This document shows positions 35,529-44,881 of a DNA stretch of 55,223 nucleotides, in pieces. Source of the stretch: Flavobacteriia bacterium (GTDB lineage: Bacteria > Bacteroidota > Bacteroidia > Flavobacteriales_D > Crocinitomicaceae); the NCBI GenBank assembly GCA_016183815.1, contig JACPDW010000027.1, positions 1 to 55,223 of the forward strand, given 5' to 3'. The notes under the pieces are model-generated. The model made no database searches, was not told the origin of the DNA, and was given only the letters and a program-made list of their open reading frames with translations. Made by a program: the position numbers and the translations under genes. Each line of letters starts with the position of its first letter. Position 1 is the first letter of the stretch.

Positions 35529-35918
35529 TTTTGTTATGATATAAGTTATAATTTAAATCTTTTAATACGTTGATAAGATAAGTTTATAGATTAGAATAAT
35601 TTAGTATTATTAAATTAAACTTTTATAATTTGAAAATAGTCAATTTTTAAATGGCCTATCTTGAAAATGTTATCAGTATTAGAATCTAATAAAATTGTCA
35701 CGTTTATAAAAATTGTCACTTAGATTATTCTTGAAAATTTTTGCATTCATTAGAATAAAAGCAAATATTTTCCAACTTTTCACTTCGTCTATAATCAGGA
35801 AAAATTTCAGAAATTCATTAAACTTTTTTTAAAAATACCATAAAAAAGGTATTGCAGAGCGAAAGTTTACAATCTAATTTTGCGTCGTTATTTATTATTA
35901 ATCTAAATAAAAATAAAA
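35529..35918 (+). promoter_or_regulatory. Control region upstream of the imelysin locus
   Basis: A 390-base gap without a gene. It contains two direct copies of AAAATTGTCAC (35691-35701 and 35709-35719; 18 bases apart), several TTAGAAT phrases (around 35592, 35680, 35750) and a promoter motif TAATTTTG at 35875-35882, 36 bases before the first ATG. The direct repeats are candidate regulator sites. An iron regulator would be expected from the genes downstream, but no clear Fur-type palindrome was found. Confidence 0.45.
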
Positions 35919-37136
35919 ATGAAGGCAAGAATATTTCTATTTACAATTTTACTCTCTTTAGGAACTTTTCAATTAAGTTGTAAGAAAAAAGGATGTACCG
36001 ATTCCACAGCAACAAATTACGATAAAAATGCTAAAAAAAATGATGGTTCTTGCGTCTATGAAAAAGACGATTCATATACCGTTCCAAGTACCTATGTTTT
36101 TACAGATGCAAACGGAAACAATACGGTAGATTTTAGTGGTCAAACTATTCGACTTGAAATGCTTTCAGAATTAAGTACTTATATGAAGACATCGAACACT
36201 GCTGGTACAAGTGTTTCTTCATTATTACTTAAATCTATGTATGCAAACAGTTCTTATACTTGGAGTGATGTTTTAGGTTTAGGAATGACAGGTTCATCAA
36301 AACAATTGAAAGACAAAACCGCAAATGGTGATATAGGTGTTCAAGCACTTTTTGAATCGTATATGGATTCACTTGCTTTTTTAAGTTCAAACACAGTAAC
36401 TGGTGTTGAAAGTGGTACCCCTGGAATTGCTGGTGTTTACCCAAATGATGGAGTGAAAGGTCCCTATTTAATGTCTGCAAAGGGGTTTGAATACACACAA
36501 TTAATCGAAAAAGGTTTAATGTGTGCCGTTTCCATGTATCAAATGACTGAAAATTATTTAGGAGAAGTTACCTCCGACGACAACACTACACAAGTTGATC
36601 CAACAAATGGAAAATATTATACTGAAATGGAACACCATTGGGACGAAGCTTATGGTTATTTCACTTCAGCTGTCGATTATCCCACAAGTGGAATAGATCG
36701 TTTTTGGGGAAAATATGCAAAAGACAGAGAGGTACTTTTAGGAAGCTCAACAAAAATCATTAATGCGTTCAGAAAAGGAAGAGCAGCTATTTCAAATAAA
36801 GATTATACAACGAGAGATGAACAAATCAATATTATTAGAAACGAAATGGAAAAAGTTTGTGCTGGAACAGCCATTCATTATTTGAATGAAGCAAAAGCCA
36901 TTATTTCAAAAAATACAGCTCGAAATCACTCATTGTCAGAAGCTATTTCCTTTCTTTCAGGTTTAAAATACGGTTATAATGCCATTCATTCTGTAGGTAT
37001 GACCAACGCACAAATCGATTTGGCTCTTTCATATATTGGAACAAATTTTAATACGGTAACCATTTCTAATTTACAATCAGCTATTGATGAAATTGCATTA
37101 AGAACAGGATTAACAGCATATAAAACAGAATTATAA
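35919..37136 (+). CDS. DUF4856 lipoprotein of the imelysin locus
   Basis: A 405-residue lipoprotein: signal MKARIFLFTILLSLGTFQLSC with Cys21 as the anchor, then the short CTDSTATNYDKNAKKNDGSC motif found in many Bacteroidota surface proteins, followed by the DUF4856 domain (SGQTIRLEMLSELSTYMKT, EHHWDEAYGYFTSAVDYP, RFWGKYAKDRE). DUF4856 proteins resemble imelysins and regularly sit beside an imelysin and a TonB-dependent receptor, as here. They probably take part in metal, most likely iron, capture at the outer membrane. Confidence 0.85.
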   Translation: MKARIFLFTILLSLGTFQLSCKKKGCTDSTATNYDKNAKKNDGSCVYEKDDSYTVPSTYVFTDANGNNTVDFSGQTIRLEMLSELSTYMKTSNTAGTSVSSLLLKSMYANSSYTWSDVLGLGMTGSSKQLKDKTANGDIGVQALFESYMDSLAFLSSNTVTGVESGTPGIAGVYPNDGVKGPYLMSAKGFEYTQLIEKGLMCAVSMYQMTENYLGEVTSDDNTTQVDPTNGKYYTEMEHHWDEAYGYFTSAVDYPTSGIDRFWGKYAKDREVLLGSSTKIINAFRKGRAAISNKDYTTRDEQINIIRNEMEKVCAGTAIHYLNEAKAIISKNTARNHSLSEAISFLSGLKYGYNAIHSVGMTNAQIDLALSYIGTNFNTVTISNLQSAIDEIALRTGLTAYKTEL

Positions 37137-37198
37137 ATTGAAGGAATCTTCTATTATGGAACAATTAGTAATTTTATTGGATATTAATTGAAAAAAAA

Positions 37199-38326
37199 AT
37201 GAAAAAATTTCTAAAACATTATTCTTTAATCATTATTTTGGCTATAAGTTTTGGACTTATCAAAGCATGTAAAAAGAAAAAACCTGAAGAAGATTCACCA
37301 GAAAATTACAATAGAAAAGAGTTGTTAACTAATATGGCAAATAACTATATTGTTCCTGCTTACACAACGTATTTTACACAAGTTGAGGATCTAAAAAACA
37401 AAACACAACTTTTTGTAAATTCACCGTCAATAAGCACATTAGATGAGCTTAGAAATCAATGGAAAAATGCTTTGTTAGATTGGCAATCTGTTGCCTTTTT
37501 TGAATTTGGTCCAGCAGAAAGTTTAAGTTTAAGAGATCAAACTAATTTATTCCCTTTGGATACAAATATAATTCTAAATAACATTGTTTCTGGTAATTAC
37601 GACTTACAGTTACCTGCAAATTTTGTTGCAAAAGGTTTTCAATCATTGGATTATCTACTATATAGACCTGGTTTTACAGATCAAAATTTGATTGATTTTT
37701 ATACTGATAATACAAATGCAAAAAATTATCTGTTAGCTGTAGTTGAAGAATTGGTTCAAAATGCAAATACAGTAAAAAACGAATGGCAATCGTATTCAAC
37801 AACATTTATTAATAACAATAGCAGTAATGCACAAGGAACATCAGTTAATTACCTTTTAAATGCTTTTAGCTTCCATTATGAAACTCATGTTAGAAAAGGA
37901 AAAATTGGACTACCCGCTGGGGTGTTTAACGGAATTTCTCAGTTACCCATGCCAAATCATGTGGAATGTTTTTACAGTAAAGAATCTCTTCCTTATGTAA
38001 TACAGTCTATGAATGCACTTTTAAATATTTTTAAAGGAACAAATATTTCAACAGGAGCTGATGGAGAAGGATTTGATAACTATCTAAATTTTGTAGGAGC
38101 GAAGTACAATAGTGAAAATTTATCCTCAGCTATAATAAACCAAATCAACACTATAATTAATGATTTAAATCAATTAAATGACCCTCTAAGTGATGAAGTT
38201 GTTAATAATCAAACGGCTGTTTTAAATGTTTATCAAAATATGCAGAAACTTGTTCCTTTAATAAAAGTTGAAATGACCTCTGCATTAGGAGTTTTAATCA
38301 CTTATCAAGATACCGATGGCGATTAA
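37199..38326 (+). CDS. Imelysin family lipoprotein
   Basis: A 375-residue exported protein with signal and lipid anchor at MKKFLKHYSLIIILAISFG..KAC. The imelysin fold is indicated by NYIVPAYTTYFTQVEDL, LRNQWKNALLDWQSVAFFEFGP, AKGFQSLDYLLY and the late TALGVLITYQDTDGD. A GxHxxE-like metal motif is not evident, but FAKGFQSLDYLLYRPG fits the family. Imelysins (IrpA-like) are iron-regulated peptidase-like proteins without proven peptidase activity. The 3' end overlaps the TonB receptor gene by 11 bases. Confidence 0.85.
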   Translation: MKKFLKHYSLIIILAISFGLIKACKKKKPEEDSPENYNRKELLTNMANNYIVPAYTTYFTQVEDLKNKTQLFVNSPSISTLDELRNQWKNALLDWQSVAFFEFGPAESLSLRDQTNLFPLDTNIILNNIVSGNYDLQLPANFVAKGFQSLDYLLYRPGFTDQNLIDFYTDNTNAKNYLLAVVEELVQNANTVKNEWQSYSTTFINNNSSNAQGTSVNYLLNAFSFHYETHVRKGKIGLPAGVFNGISQLPMPNHVECFYSKESLPYVIQSMNALLNIFKGTNISTGADGEGFDNYLNFVGAKYNSENLSSAIINQINTIINDLNQLNDPLSDEVVNNQTAVLNVYQNMQKLVPLIKVEMTSALGVLITYQDTDGD

Positions 38327-40808
38327 AATTGAATTTAATAAATCAAAAATATTGAACATTACAAAACATATAGTTTGTAATCTATTGAAATACAATAGTA
38401 TAATGATTTTTATTTTTATTCTTTCCTCTGTTTTTTCTCAAGAAGGAATTATTTCAGGAAAAATTTTAGATAATAAAAATAAATTAATTCCTAATTGCAA
38501 AATTATCATCAAAGAGACAAATAAAATCTATTTTTCTGATGAAAAAGGAAATTTTAAAACCGATAGTATTCCTTATGGTGATTATACAATTCAATTTTAC
38601 GCAGAATTGTATGTCGTTAAAAATGAAAAGTTTCAGCTTAATCAAAAAAAATTATCCCTAGAGATTAAATTGGAGTTAGAGTCGATGACACTTAAAGAAA
38701 TAGAAGAAGTAAAAGTCGTTAAATCTCTTAATACAAAGGGTTTTACTCTCAGAATGCGATCTATAGATGGCGTAATGTTGAGTCAGGGAAAAAAAAATGA
38801 GGTAATTGTTTTAGATGATGTTTTGGCTAACAAGGCCACCAATTCTAGCCGTCAAATTTATTCAAAGATACCTGGTTTGAATATTTGGGAAAGTGATGGT
38901 GCTGGTATGCAATTGGGGATCGGTGGAAGAGGTTTAAGTCCAAGTCGTACTTCAAACTTTAATACAAGACAAAATGGTTACGACATTAGTGCTGATGCGT
39001 TGGGTTATCCAGAAAGTTATTATACTCCTCCAAGTGAAGCAATTCAAGAGATTCAGTTGATAAGAGGAGCGGCATCTTTACAATTCGGTTCACAATTTGG
39101 TGGTTTACTCAATTTTGTTACAAAAACAGGAAATAAAGAAAAAACAGTAGAGTTAACAACACGGCAAAGTATTGGTTCATTCAATTTGTGGAACAATTTT
39201 ATCAGTTTGGGTGGAAGTCATAAAACATGGAATTATTATACGTATTATCAATATAAAAAAGGTGACGATTGGAGACCTAATTCTCAATTTAATATGCATG
39301 TCGGTGGAATAAATCTAATTAAATATTTAAATGAAAATAATTTAATAAGAATAGAATTTACTAAAATGTATAGTCTTTCTAAACAACCTGGAGGACTAAC
39401 AGATGTACATTTTAAACAAGATGCAAGTGTTTCGTTAAGAAATAGAAATTGGTTTGAAGTGGATTGGAATCTAGCTTCTTTAAGTTTTGACCATGAATTT
39501 TCCAAAAATTCTATGATAAATACTCGATTTTTTGGTTTGCTAGCTTCAAGAAAAGCTTTGGGATTTTTGGGTGAAATCAATCGAGTTGACCCTTTAAAAG
39601 AACGAGATTTAATTTGGGGCGATTTTAAAAATTTTGGAAACGAAACAAGATACTTACTAAAGTATAAATTGTTTAATAAATCATCGGTTTTGTTGGTGGG
39701 AGCAAGATATTATCAGGGAAACAATCAAAGTCGTCAAGGTTGGTCAAACGATGGTGATGGACCTGATTTCTCCTATATTAATCCAGATAATTTAGAAGGT
39801 TCTTCTTACAAATTTCCTAGTAAAAATATTGCTTTTTTTGCTGAACATATTTTTTATATTACAAATAAATTGGCTATAACACCAGGATTTAGGTATGAAT
39901 ATATTTCAACAAAAGCAAATGGTTCGTATAGAGAGACTATTGAAAACCTTGCAGGAACTATCATTTTTGATACCAATTATACTGATAATAGAGTAAATAA
40001 TAGAGATTTTTTATTAGGCGGAATTGGAATTAACTATCATTTTAAAAAATGGCTCGAATTGTATTCAAATTTTTCTCAAAATTATAGAAGTATTAATTTT
40101 ACTGATATGCAAATTCAAAATGCAAACTTTAAAATCGATCCAAATTTAAAAGATGAAAGAGGTTATAATTTTGATTTTGGTTTTAGAGGAGGTGTTTTAA
40201 ACAAATTAAATTTCGATGTTTCTGTGTTTATATTGTCTTATGCAAATAGAATTGGAACGTGTATAAAAGTTGATGAGAAATTATATAACACTTACCAATA
40301 CAGAACAAACATCTCTGAATCATTGACGAAAGGAGTGGAAGCGTTGGTGGAAACAGATTTGTGGAAAGTGCTAATAAACGACACTTCTGACTTTTCATTT
40401 AAAACTTTTATCAATGTGTCTTTGATTGATGCAAAATATATTAGATCAAAAGAAAAAGCTTTTGAAAATAAAAACGTAGAGTTGGTGCCACCAATTTCAT
40501 ACAAATGTGGAGTAAGTTTTTCTTATAAAACATTTTCTTTAGCTTTTCAATATTCATTTACGCAGGAACATTTTTCAGATGCTACAAATTCAGAACATCA
40601 AGCAAATGCGGTGAATGGATTAATACCTGCTTATTCTGTTATGGATTTATCCTGTAAATGGAAAATAAAATGGTTACAATTGGAAACTGGAATCAATAAT
40701 TTAATGAACGAAAAATATTTTACAAGAAGGGCAACAGGATACCCTGGTCCTGGAATAATGCCCTCACTTCCAAGAAATTTTTATTTAACACTTCAAATAC
40801 AAATATGA
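38316..40808 (+). CDS. TonB-dependent receptor, FecA-like
   Basis: An 830-residue outer-membrane receptor. After a signal segment (SIMIFIFILSSVFSQ, residues 29-43) comes a carboxypeptidase-regulatory-like domain (SGKILDNKNKLIPNCKIIIKE), a plug domain (KIPGLNIWESDGAGMQLGIG, EIQLIRGAASLQFGSQFGGL) and a 22-strand barrel ending RNFYLTLQIQI. FecA-type features and the imelysin neighbours suggest ferric citrate or another iron chelate as cargo. The start at 38316 overlaps the imelysin gene and suggests coupling; the ATG at 38403 would also give a signal peptide. Confidence 0.88.
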   Translation: MAIKIEFNKSKILNITKHIVCNLLKYNSIMIFIFILSSVFSQEGIISGKILDNKNKLIPNCKIIIKETNKIYFSDEKGNFKTDSIPYGDYTIQFYAELYVVKNEKFQLNQKKLSLEIKLELESMTLKEIEEVKVVKSLNTKGFTLRMRSIDGVMLSQGKKNEVIVLDDVLANKATNSSRQIYSKIPGLNIWESDGAGMQLGIGGRGLSPSRTSNFNTRQNGYDISADALGYPESYYTPPSEAIQEIQLIRGAASLQFGSQFGGLLNFVTKTGNKEKTVELTTRQSIGSFNLWNNFISLGGSHKTWNYYTYYQYKKGDDWRPNSQFNMHVGGINLIKYLNENNLIRIEFTKMYSLSKQPGGLTDVHFKQDASVSLRNRNWFEVDWNLASLSFDHEFSKNSMINTRFFGLLASRKALGFLGEINRVDPLKERDLIWGDFKNFGNETRYLLKYKLFNKSSVLLVGARYYQGNNQSRQGWSNDGDGPDFSYINPDNLEGSSYKFPSKNIAFFAEHIFYITNKLAITPGFRYEYISTKANGSYRETIENLAGTIIFDTNYTDNRVNNRDFLLGGIGINYHFKKWLELYSNFSQNYRSINFTDMQIQNANFKIDPNLKDERGYNFDFGFRGGVLNKLNFDVSVFILSYANRIGTCIKVDEKLYNTYQYRTNISESLTKGVEALVETDLWKVLINDTSDFSFKTFINVSLIDAKYIRSKEKAFENKNVELVPPISYKCGVSFSYKTFSLAFQYSFTQEHFSDATNSEHQANAVNGLIPAYSVMDLSCKWKIKWLQLETGINNLMNEKYFTRRATGYPGPGIMPSLPRNFYLTLQIQI

Positions 40809-40809
40809 T

Positions 40810-41766
40810 ATGGAAATAATTGAAAAGATTTTAGAACAAATTTTCTCTTACTTATTTGATATAAACAAAAGAACACATTGGATGTTTTTTCTTTCTTCAA
40901 TATTGATAGCCTATTTTGTATTTAAATACCAAAAACGTTCTGGTTCATTTTTTGCCTATTTTTTTGACAAAAAGATTTGGCTTGGGAAGTCTTCAATGAT
41001 AGATTTTAATTTGTTAATAATTAATTCCATTATTAAAGTGATTTTGTTAGGTTCTTTCGCTGTAATTGGATTAAGAATTGCTTTTTTTGTCAATAATAAT
41101 CTTGAATCAATTTTTGGTCAACCTATTCAATTTAGTACAACTGAAACGGTGGTCTATTTTTCTATTACATTGGCTTTAATGAGGGATTTTTTCTTTTTTT
41201 TCATCCATTTATTAGCACATAAAATCCCTTTTTTATGGGAGTTTCATAAGGTGCATCATTCAGCAACCCAGATGAATCCCTTCACACAATATCGTTTACA
41301 TCCAGTTGAAATGATAATCAATAATTTTGTAGCGGTATTTGTATTGGGATTTTGTACAGGTTTATTTGATTTCATGTCAAACGATACATTTGGTGAATAT
41401 TCAATTTTTGGCTTAGGTGTTTTAAATCTAATGTTTTATAGTTTTGGAGCAAATCTTCGTCATTCTCACATACAACTAAAATATCCTAAGTTTTTAGAAA
41501 GATTTTTTATAAGTCCATATCAACATCAAATTCACCACAGTAACAAGCCAGAACATTATTCCAAAAACTTAGGAGGAAAACTCGCTATTTGGGATTGGAT
41601 GTTCGGTACTTTAATTTATTCTAAACAAGTCAAATCAGTTGAATTTGGTTTAGGTAAAGAAGATTATGAATACGATACATTTGCAAAAAATCTAATTTTT
41701 TCACCTGCTAGAAACTTAATCCAAATGTTCAATCCATTCAAAAAAAGAAAGGTAGTGAACAATTAG
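40810..41766 (+). CDS. Fatty-acid hydroxylase / sterol desaturase family membrane enzyme
   Basis: A 318-residue integral membrane protein starting one base after the receptor stop. The three histidine clusters of the di-iron family are present: HLLAH (HxxxH), HKVHH (HxxHH) and HQIHH (HxxHH), plus HSATQMNPFTQYRLHP and RHSHIQLKYP. The enzyme would use two irons and oxygen to hydroxylate or desaturate a lipid. Its place at the end of an imelysin/TonB-receptor operon recurs in Bacteroidota; why a lipid hydroxylase belongs to an iron locus is not known. Confidence 0.87.
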   Translation: MEIIEKILEQIFSYLFDINKRTHWMFFLSSILIAYFVFKYQKRSGSFFAYFFDKKIWLGKSSMIDFNLLIINSIIKVILLGSFAVIGLRIAFFVNNNLESIFGQPIQFSTTETVVYFSITLALMRDFFFFFIHLLAHKIPFLWEFHKVHHSATQMNPFTQYRLHPVEMIINNFVAVFVLGFCTGLFDFMSNDTFGEYSIFGLGVLNLMFYSFGANLRHSHIQLKYPKFLERFFISPYQHQIHHSNKPEHYSKNLGGKLAIWDWMFGTLIYSKQVKSVEFGLGKEDYEYDTFAKNLIFSPARNLIQMFNPFKKRKVVNN

Positions 41767-41890
41767 TTGATTCACAAATGATTTATTTCAATTGTATCGC
41801 CAAAACTTTAAATGTAAACCTAACTTTGTTAAATATACCAAATTTTTTCCTGTAACTATCCTATTAGAATTTATTTCAATATTAAAAAAA

Positions 41891-41924
41891 TGTTTGTTTA
41901 AACAAACAAAATGTTGTAAATTTG
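41891..41924 (+). promoter_or_regulatory. 18-bp perfect palindrome overlapping a promoter
   Basis: TGTTTGTTTAAACAAACA (41891-41908) is a perfect palindrome. It covers the TTG at 41894-41896, 23 bases before the -7 motif TAAATTTG (41917-41924). The ATG follows only four bases later, so the mRNA may be almost leaderless. A dimeric repressor binding here would block the -33 region. Confidence 0.6.
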
Positions 41925-41928
41925 TTCT

Positions 41929-43137
41929 ATGAAAGCAACAATTGAACAAATACAGGAACAATATAAGAGGTTAATTAAAACAGTACCCTTATCTTTAGAG
42001 CGGTCATTGATGAATGAAATTAATTGGGATGCAAAACTCATTGGAATTAAAGGTGCAAGAGGCGTAGGAAAAACCACATTACTCCTTCAATATATAAAAA
42101 AAAATCATTCAAAAAACCTTCATAAAACATTATATCTATCTTTAGATTCTATTTGGTTCGCAGAAAATTCCTTACTGGATTTGGCAGATGATTTCTCGAA
42201 TCAAGGTGGAAAATATCTTTTTTTAGATGAAGTACATAAATACAAAAATTGGTCGCAGGAATTAAAAAACATTTACGATTCTTACCCTGATCTAAAAGTA
42301 GTTTTCACAGGATCTTCTTTATTAGACATACTTAACGCAAGAGCTGATTTAAGTCGAAGAGCACTAGTTTATACGATGCAGGGTTTGTCTTTCAGAGAAT
42401 ATATGCAACTTAAAACTTCTATTGCACTTCCCTTTTATTCCCTTAACGATATCCTAAATCATCATGAAGAAATTTCAATTGAAATAACGGAAAATGTAAA
42501 ACCTTTGGTCTATTTTTCTGAATATTTAAAACACGGTTATTATCCGTACTATTTTGAACTTCCCGATTTGTATTATCTTAGGATTAATGAAATTACTAAC
42601 ATGATTTTGGAGATTGAGTTGCCATTATTGAGAGGAGTAGAAATAAATTATATTCATCGTATTAAACAATTGTTGTTTATTATTTCACAATCTGTACCAT
42701 TTGTCCCAAACGTTACAAAATTAAGTGAAAAGATTGGTATTCAAAGAGGCACCTTACTTGCCTATTTCCATTATTTAGATGAAGTCAAATTAACTAAAAA
42801 CCTCTTTAAAGAAGCTGGAGGAATTAGTAAACTACAGAAACCTTTAAAAGTTTATCTTGAAAACACAAATTTAATGTATGCAATTTCATACGAAAATATC
42901 AATTGGGGGACATTGAGAGAAACATTTTTTGCTAATCAACTTTCATTTCATCATCAAGTTCAATATTCTGTAAAGGGTGATTTTTTAGTTGACGAAAAAT
43001 ATATCTTTGAGATTGGAGGTAAAACTAAAAATATGAATCAAATTGAAGGACTAAAAAATGTATATATCGCAGCTGATGAAATTGAATATGGATGGAAATC
43101 TAAAATACCATTGTGGCTTTTTGGATTTATGTATTAA
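41929..43137 (+). CDS. DUF4143-type AAA ATPase
   Basis: A 402-residue protein: AAA domain with Walker A GARGVGKTT (about 44-52), Walker B YLFLDEVHKYKNW and sensor-like VVFTGSS, a middle helical region, then a DUF4143-type C-terminal part with a winged helix (VTKLSEKIGIQRGTLLAYFHYLDEV) and a restriction-nuclease-like end (FLVDEKYIFEIGGKTKNMNQIEG). Such ATPases are common, mobile and of unsolved function. The gene stands alone under a palindrome-covered promoter. The C-terminal Asp/Glu-Lys spacing hints at a PD-(D/E)XK-like fold, not proven. Confidence 0.82.
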   Translation: MKATIEQIQEQYKRLIKTVPLSLERSLMNEINWDAKLIGIKGARGVGKTTLLLQYIKKNHSKNLHKTLYLSLDSIWFAENSLLDLADDFSNQGGKYLFLDEVHKYKNWSQELKNIYDSYPDLKVVFTGSSLLDILNARADLSRRALVYTMQGLSFREYMQLKTSIALPFYSLNDILNHHEEISIEITENVKPLVYFSEYLKHGYYPYYFELPDLYYLRINEITNMILEIELPLLRGVEINYIHRIKQLLFIISQSVPFVPNVTKLSEKIGIQRGTLLAYFHYLDEVKLTKNLFKEAGGISKLQKPLKVYLENTNLMYAISYENINWGTLRETFFANQLSFHHQVQYSVKGDFLVDEKYIFEIGGKTKNMNQIEGLKNVYIAADEIEYGWKSKIPLWLFGFMY

Positions 43138-43179
43138 AATATTACTTTTTTGTTTACCAAAGTTAAATCACACAACTCC

Positions 43180-44199
43180 TCAACTCACTTTTTTTAGTGG
43201 TGTTTCTAATGCACCTTTGATTTTTTCTTCAATTTCTTCCATTAATTCAGGGTTATCAATAAGAAGAGATTTAACAGCATCGCGACCTTGACCAAGTTTA
43301 CTTTCGCCATAGGAAAACCAAGAACCACTTTTTTTAACGATGTTTAATTCTACTCCTAAATCTATTATTTCTCCAACTTTAGAAATACCTTCACCATACA
43401 TGATGTCAAATTCTGCTTTTCTGAATGGAGGTGCAACTTTGTTTTTTACAACTTTCACTTTCACTCGATTACCTAAAACGTCTTCACCTTCTTTAATTTG
43501 AGAAGCTTTTCTGATGTCAACGCGAACGGAAGCATAAAATTTAAGAGCATTACCTCCAGTTGTTGTTTCTGGGTTTCCGAACATTACGCCAATTTTATCT
43601 CTTAATTGGTTAATAAAAATACAACAACATTTCGCTTTCGAGATAGATCCCGTTAATTTACGTAATGCTTTTGACATCAAACGAGCTTGAAGACCCATTT
43701 GAGAATCACCCATTTCTCCTTCTATTTCTGCTTTTGGAGTAAGAGCAGCAACAGAATCTATTACTAATAAGTCAACAGCTCCTGAACGGATTAAGTTGTC
43801 AGCAATTTCTAATGCTTGTTCGCCATTATCGGGCTGAGAAATAAGAAGATTGTCCACATCGACACCTAATTTTTGTGCATAAAATTGATCGAAAGCGTGT
43901 TCTGCGTCAATAAATGCAGCAATACCCCCTTGTTTTTGCACTTCAGCGATAGCATGAATGGCTAACGTTGTTTTACCAGAGGATTCAGGTCCGTATATTT
44001 CAACAATTCTACCTTTAGGATATCCGTTGACACCGAGTGCAAGATCTAAAGTTAATGAGCCAGATGGAATTACTTCGACTTGTTCAATTGGTTCATCACC
44101 AAGTTTCATGACCGTTCCTTTTCCATAAGTTTTGTCTAATTTTTCCATTGTAAGCTGTAAAGCTTTTAATTTTTCTACGTTGATTTCTTTAGTTGCCAT
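43180..44199 (-). CDS. recA: Recombinase RecA
   Basis: A 339-residue RecA with Walker [10 protein letters not shown], the MAW-type [39 protein letters not shown], loop L2 [23 protein letters not shown] and the C-terminal domain. It forms filaments on single-stranded DNA for recombination and SOS signalling. The start [10 protein letters not shown] at 44199 is preferred to an ATG eight codons upstream, which lies in the leader after the promoter. Confidence 0.98.
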   Translation of the reverse strand: MATKEINVEKLKALQLTMEKLDKTYGKGTVMKLGDEPIEQVEVIPSGSLTLDLALGVNGYPKGRIVEIYGPESSGKTTLAIHAIAEVQKQGGIAAFIDAEHAFDQFYAQKLGVDVDNLLISQPDNGEQALEIADNLIRSGAVDLLVIDSVAALTPKAEIEGEMGDSQMGLQARLMSKALRKLTGSISKAKCCCIFINQLRDKIGVMFGNPETTTGGNALKFYASVRVDIRKASQIKEGEDVLGNRVKVKVVKNKVAPPFRKAEFDIMYGEGISKVGEIIDLGVELNIVKKSGSWFSYGESKLGQGRDAVKSLLIDNPELMEEIEEKIKGALETPLKKVS

Positions 44200-44220
44200 T
44201 TTTTTATTTAATTTATTGTA

Positions 44221-44240
44221 CAAAATTATACTGTGTATAA
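44221..44240 (-). promoter_or_regulatory. recA promoter with 15-bp palindrome
   Basis: Reverse-strand -7 motif TAATTTTG (44228-44221) lies 21 bases before the recA ATG. It overlaps the perfect inverted repeat TTATAC-TGT-GTATAA (44226-44240). A repressor at this place would shut the promoter, so it is a candidate SOS operator; the phylum's LexA site is not known to me with certainty. Confidence 0.55.
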
Positions 44241-44259
44241 CGTAATCTATTTACGTTCT

Positions 44260-44721
44260 TTATGAATTTATTCCAAAATGAGTTAAAATTTCTTGGACAT
44301 GGTCTTTAACTTTCGGTTTTTCAATGATATAATGAATTTTATTTTCTTCATTAATTAAAAATGTTTTTCTTAAAATACCGTTAAAAACTTTTCCTAAAAA
44401 ACTTTTTTCGCCCCAAGTGACAAAAAGATCAATTAATTTTTTGTCGGTATCCACAATTAAAGGAAAGGGAAGGGTGTATTTTTCAATAAATTTTTGATGT
44501 TTTTCTGCTGTATCCATACTGACACCAAATATTTCTATACCATGTTTTTTAAGTAATGAATAATTGTCTCGAATATTACAAGCTTGCTGAGTGCAACCTG
44601 GGGTCATGTCTTTTGGATAAAAATAGAGCACCCATTTTTTACCCATTAAATTTTCACTGTTGATTTCATTTCCATTTTGGTCTTTTACACAAAATTTAGT
44701 TACTGTTTCGTTTATTTTCAT
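44260..44721 (-). CDS. bcp: Thioredoxin-dependent thiol peroxidase (BCP/PrxQ)
   Basis: A 153-residue peroxiredoxin that reduces hydroperoxides using thioredoxin. The peroxidatic cysteine is C43 in FYPKDMTPGCTQQAC and C48 is the resolving cysteine, as in the atypical two-Cys PrxQ class. FGVSMDTAEKHQKFIEKYTLPF is the usual central segment. Lies 61 bases before recA start on the same strand, but recA has its own promoter. Confidence 0.95.
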   Translation of the reverse strand: MKINETVTKFCVKDQNGNEINSENLMGKKWVLYFYPKDMTPGCTQQACNIRDNYSLLKKHGIEIFGVSMDTAEKHQKFIEKYTLPFPLIVDTDKKLIDLFVTWGEKSFLGKVFNGILRKTFLINEENKIHYIIEKPKVKDHVQEILTHFGINS

Positions 44722-44851
44722 TGTTTTAAATGTTTATTATGATTAATAAATAGTCAAATAAATGACAAAATAATAATCAAATATAATCATTAAAAATTAA
44801 ATTGCAACTTTTTTTTTAATTTTTTTTAATTTTTATGAAAAAGTGATGAGA

Positions 44852-44877
44852 TTGGCAAACTAAAATATCTAACTTTG
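44852..44877 (+). promoter_or_regulatory. nosD promoter, close to the start codon
   Basis: TTG at 44852-44854 and TAACTTTG at 44870-44877 form a good -33/-7 pair with 18 bases between first bases. The GTG start is only four bases beyond the -7 motif, so the message is likely leaderless or nearly so. Confidence 0.55.
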
Positions 44878-44881
44878 AAGA

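Noticed and set aside
43058-43291. Forward frame of 77 codons spanning the end of the DUF4143 gene
   Set aside because: Overlaps two well-supported genes (DUF4143 ATPase and recA) in other frames and shows no coding features.
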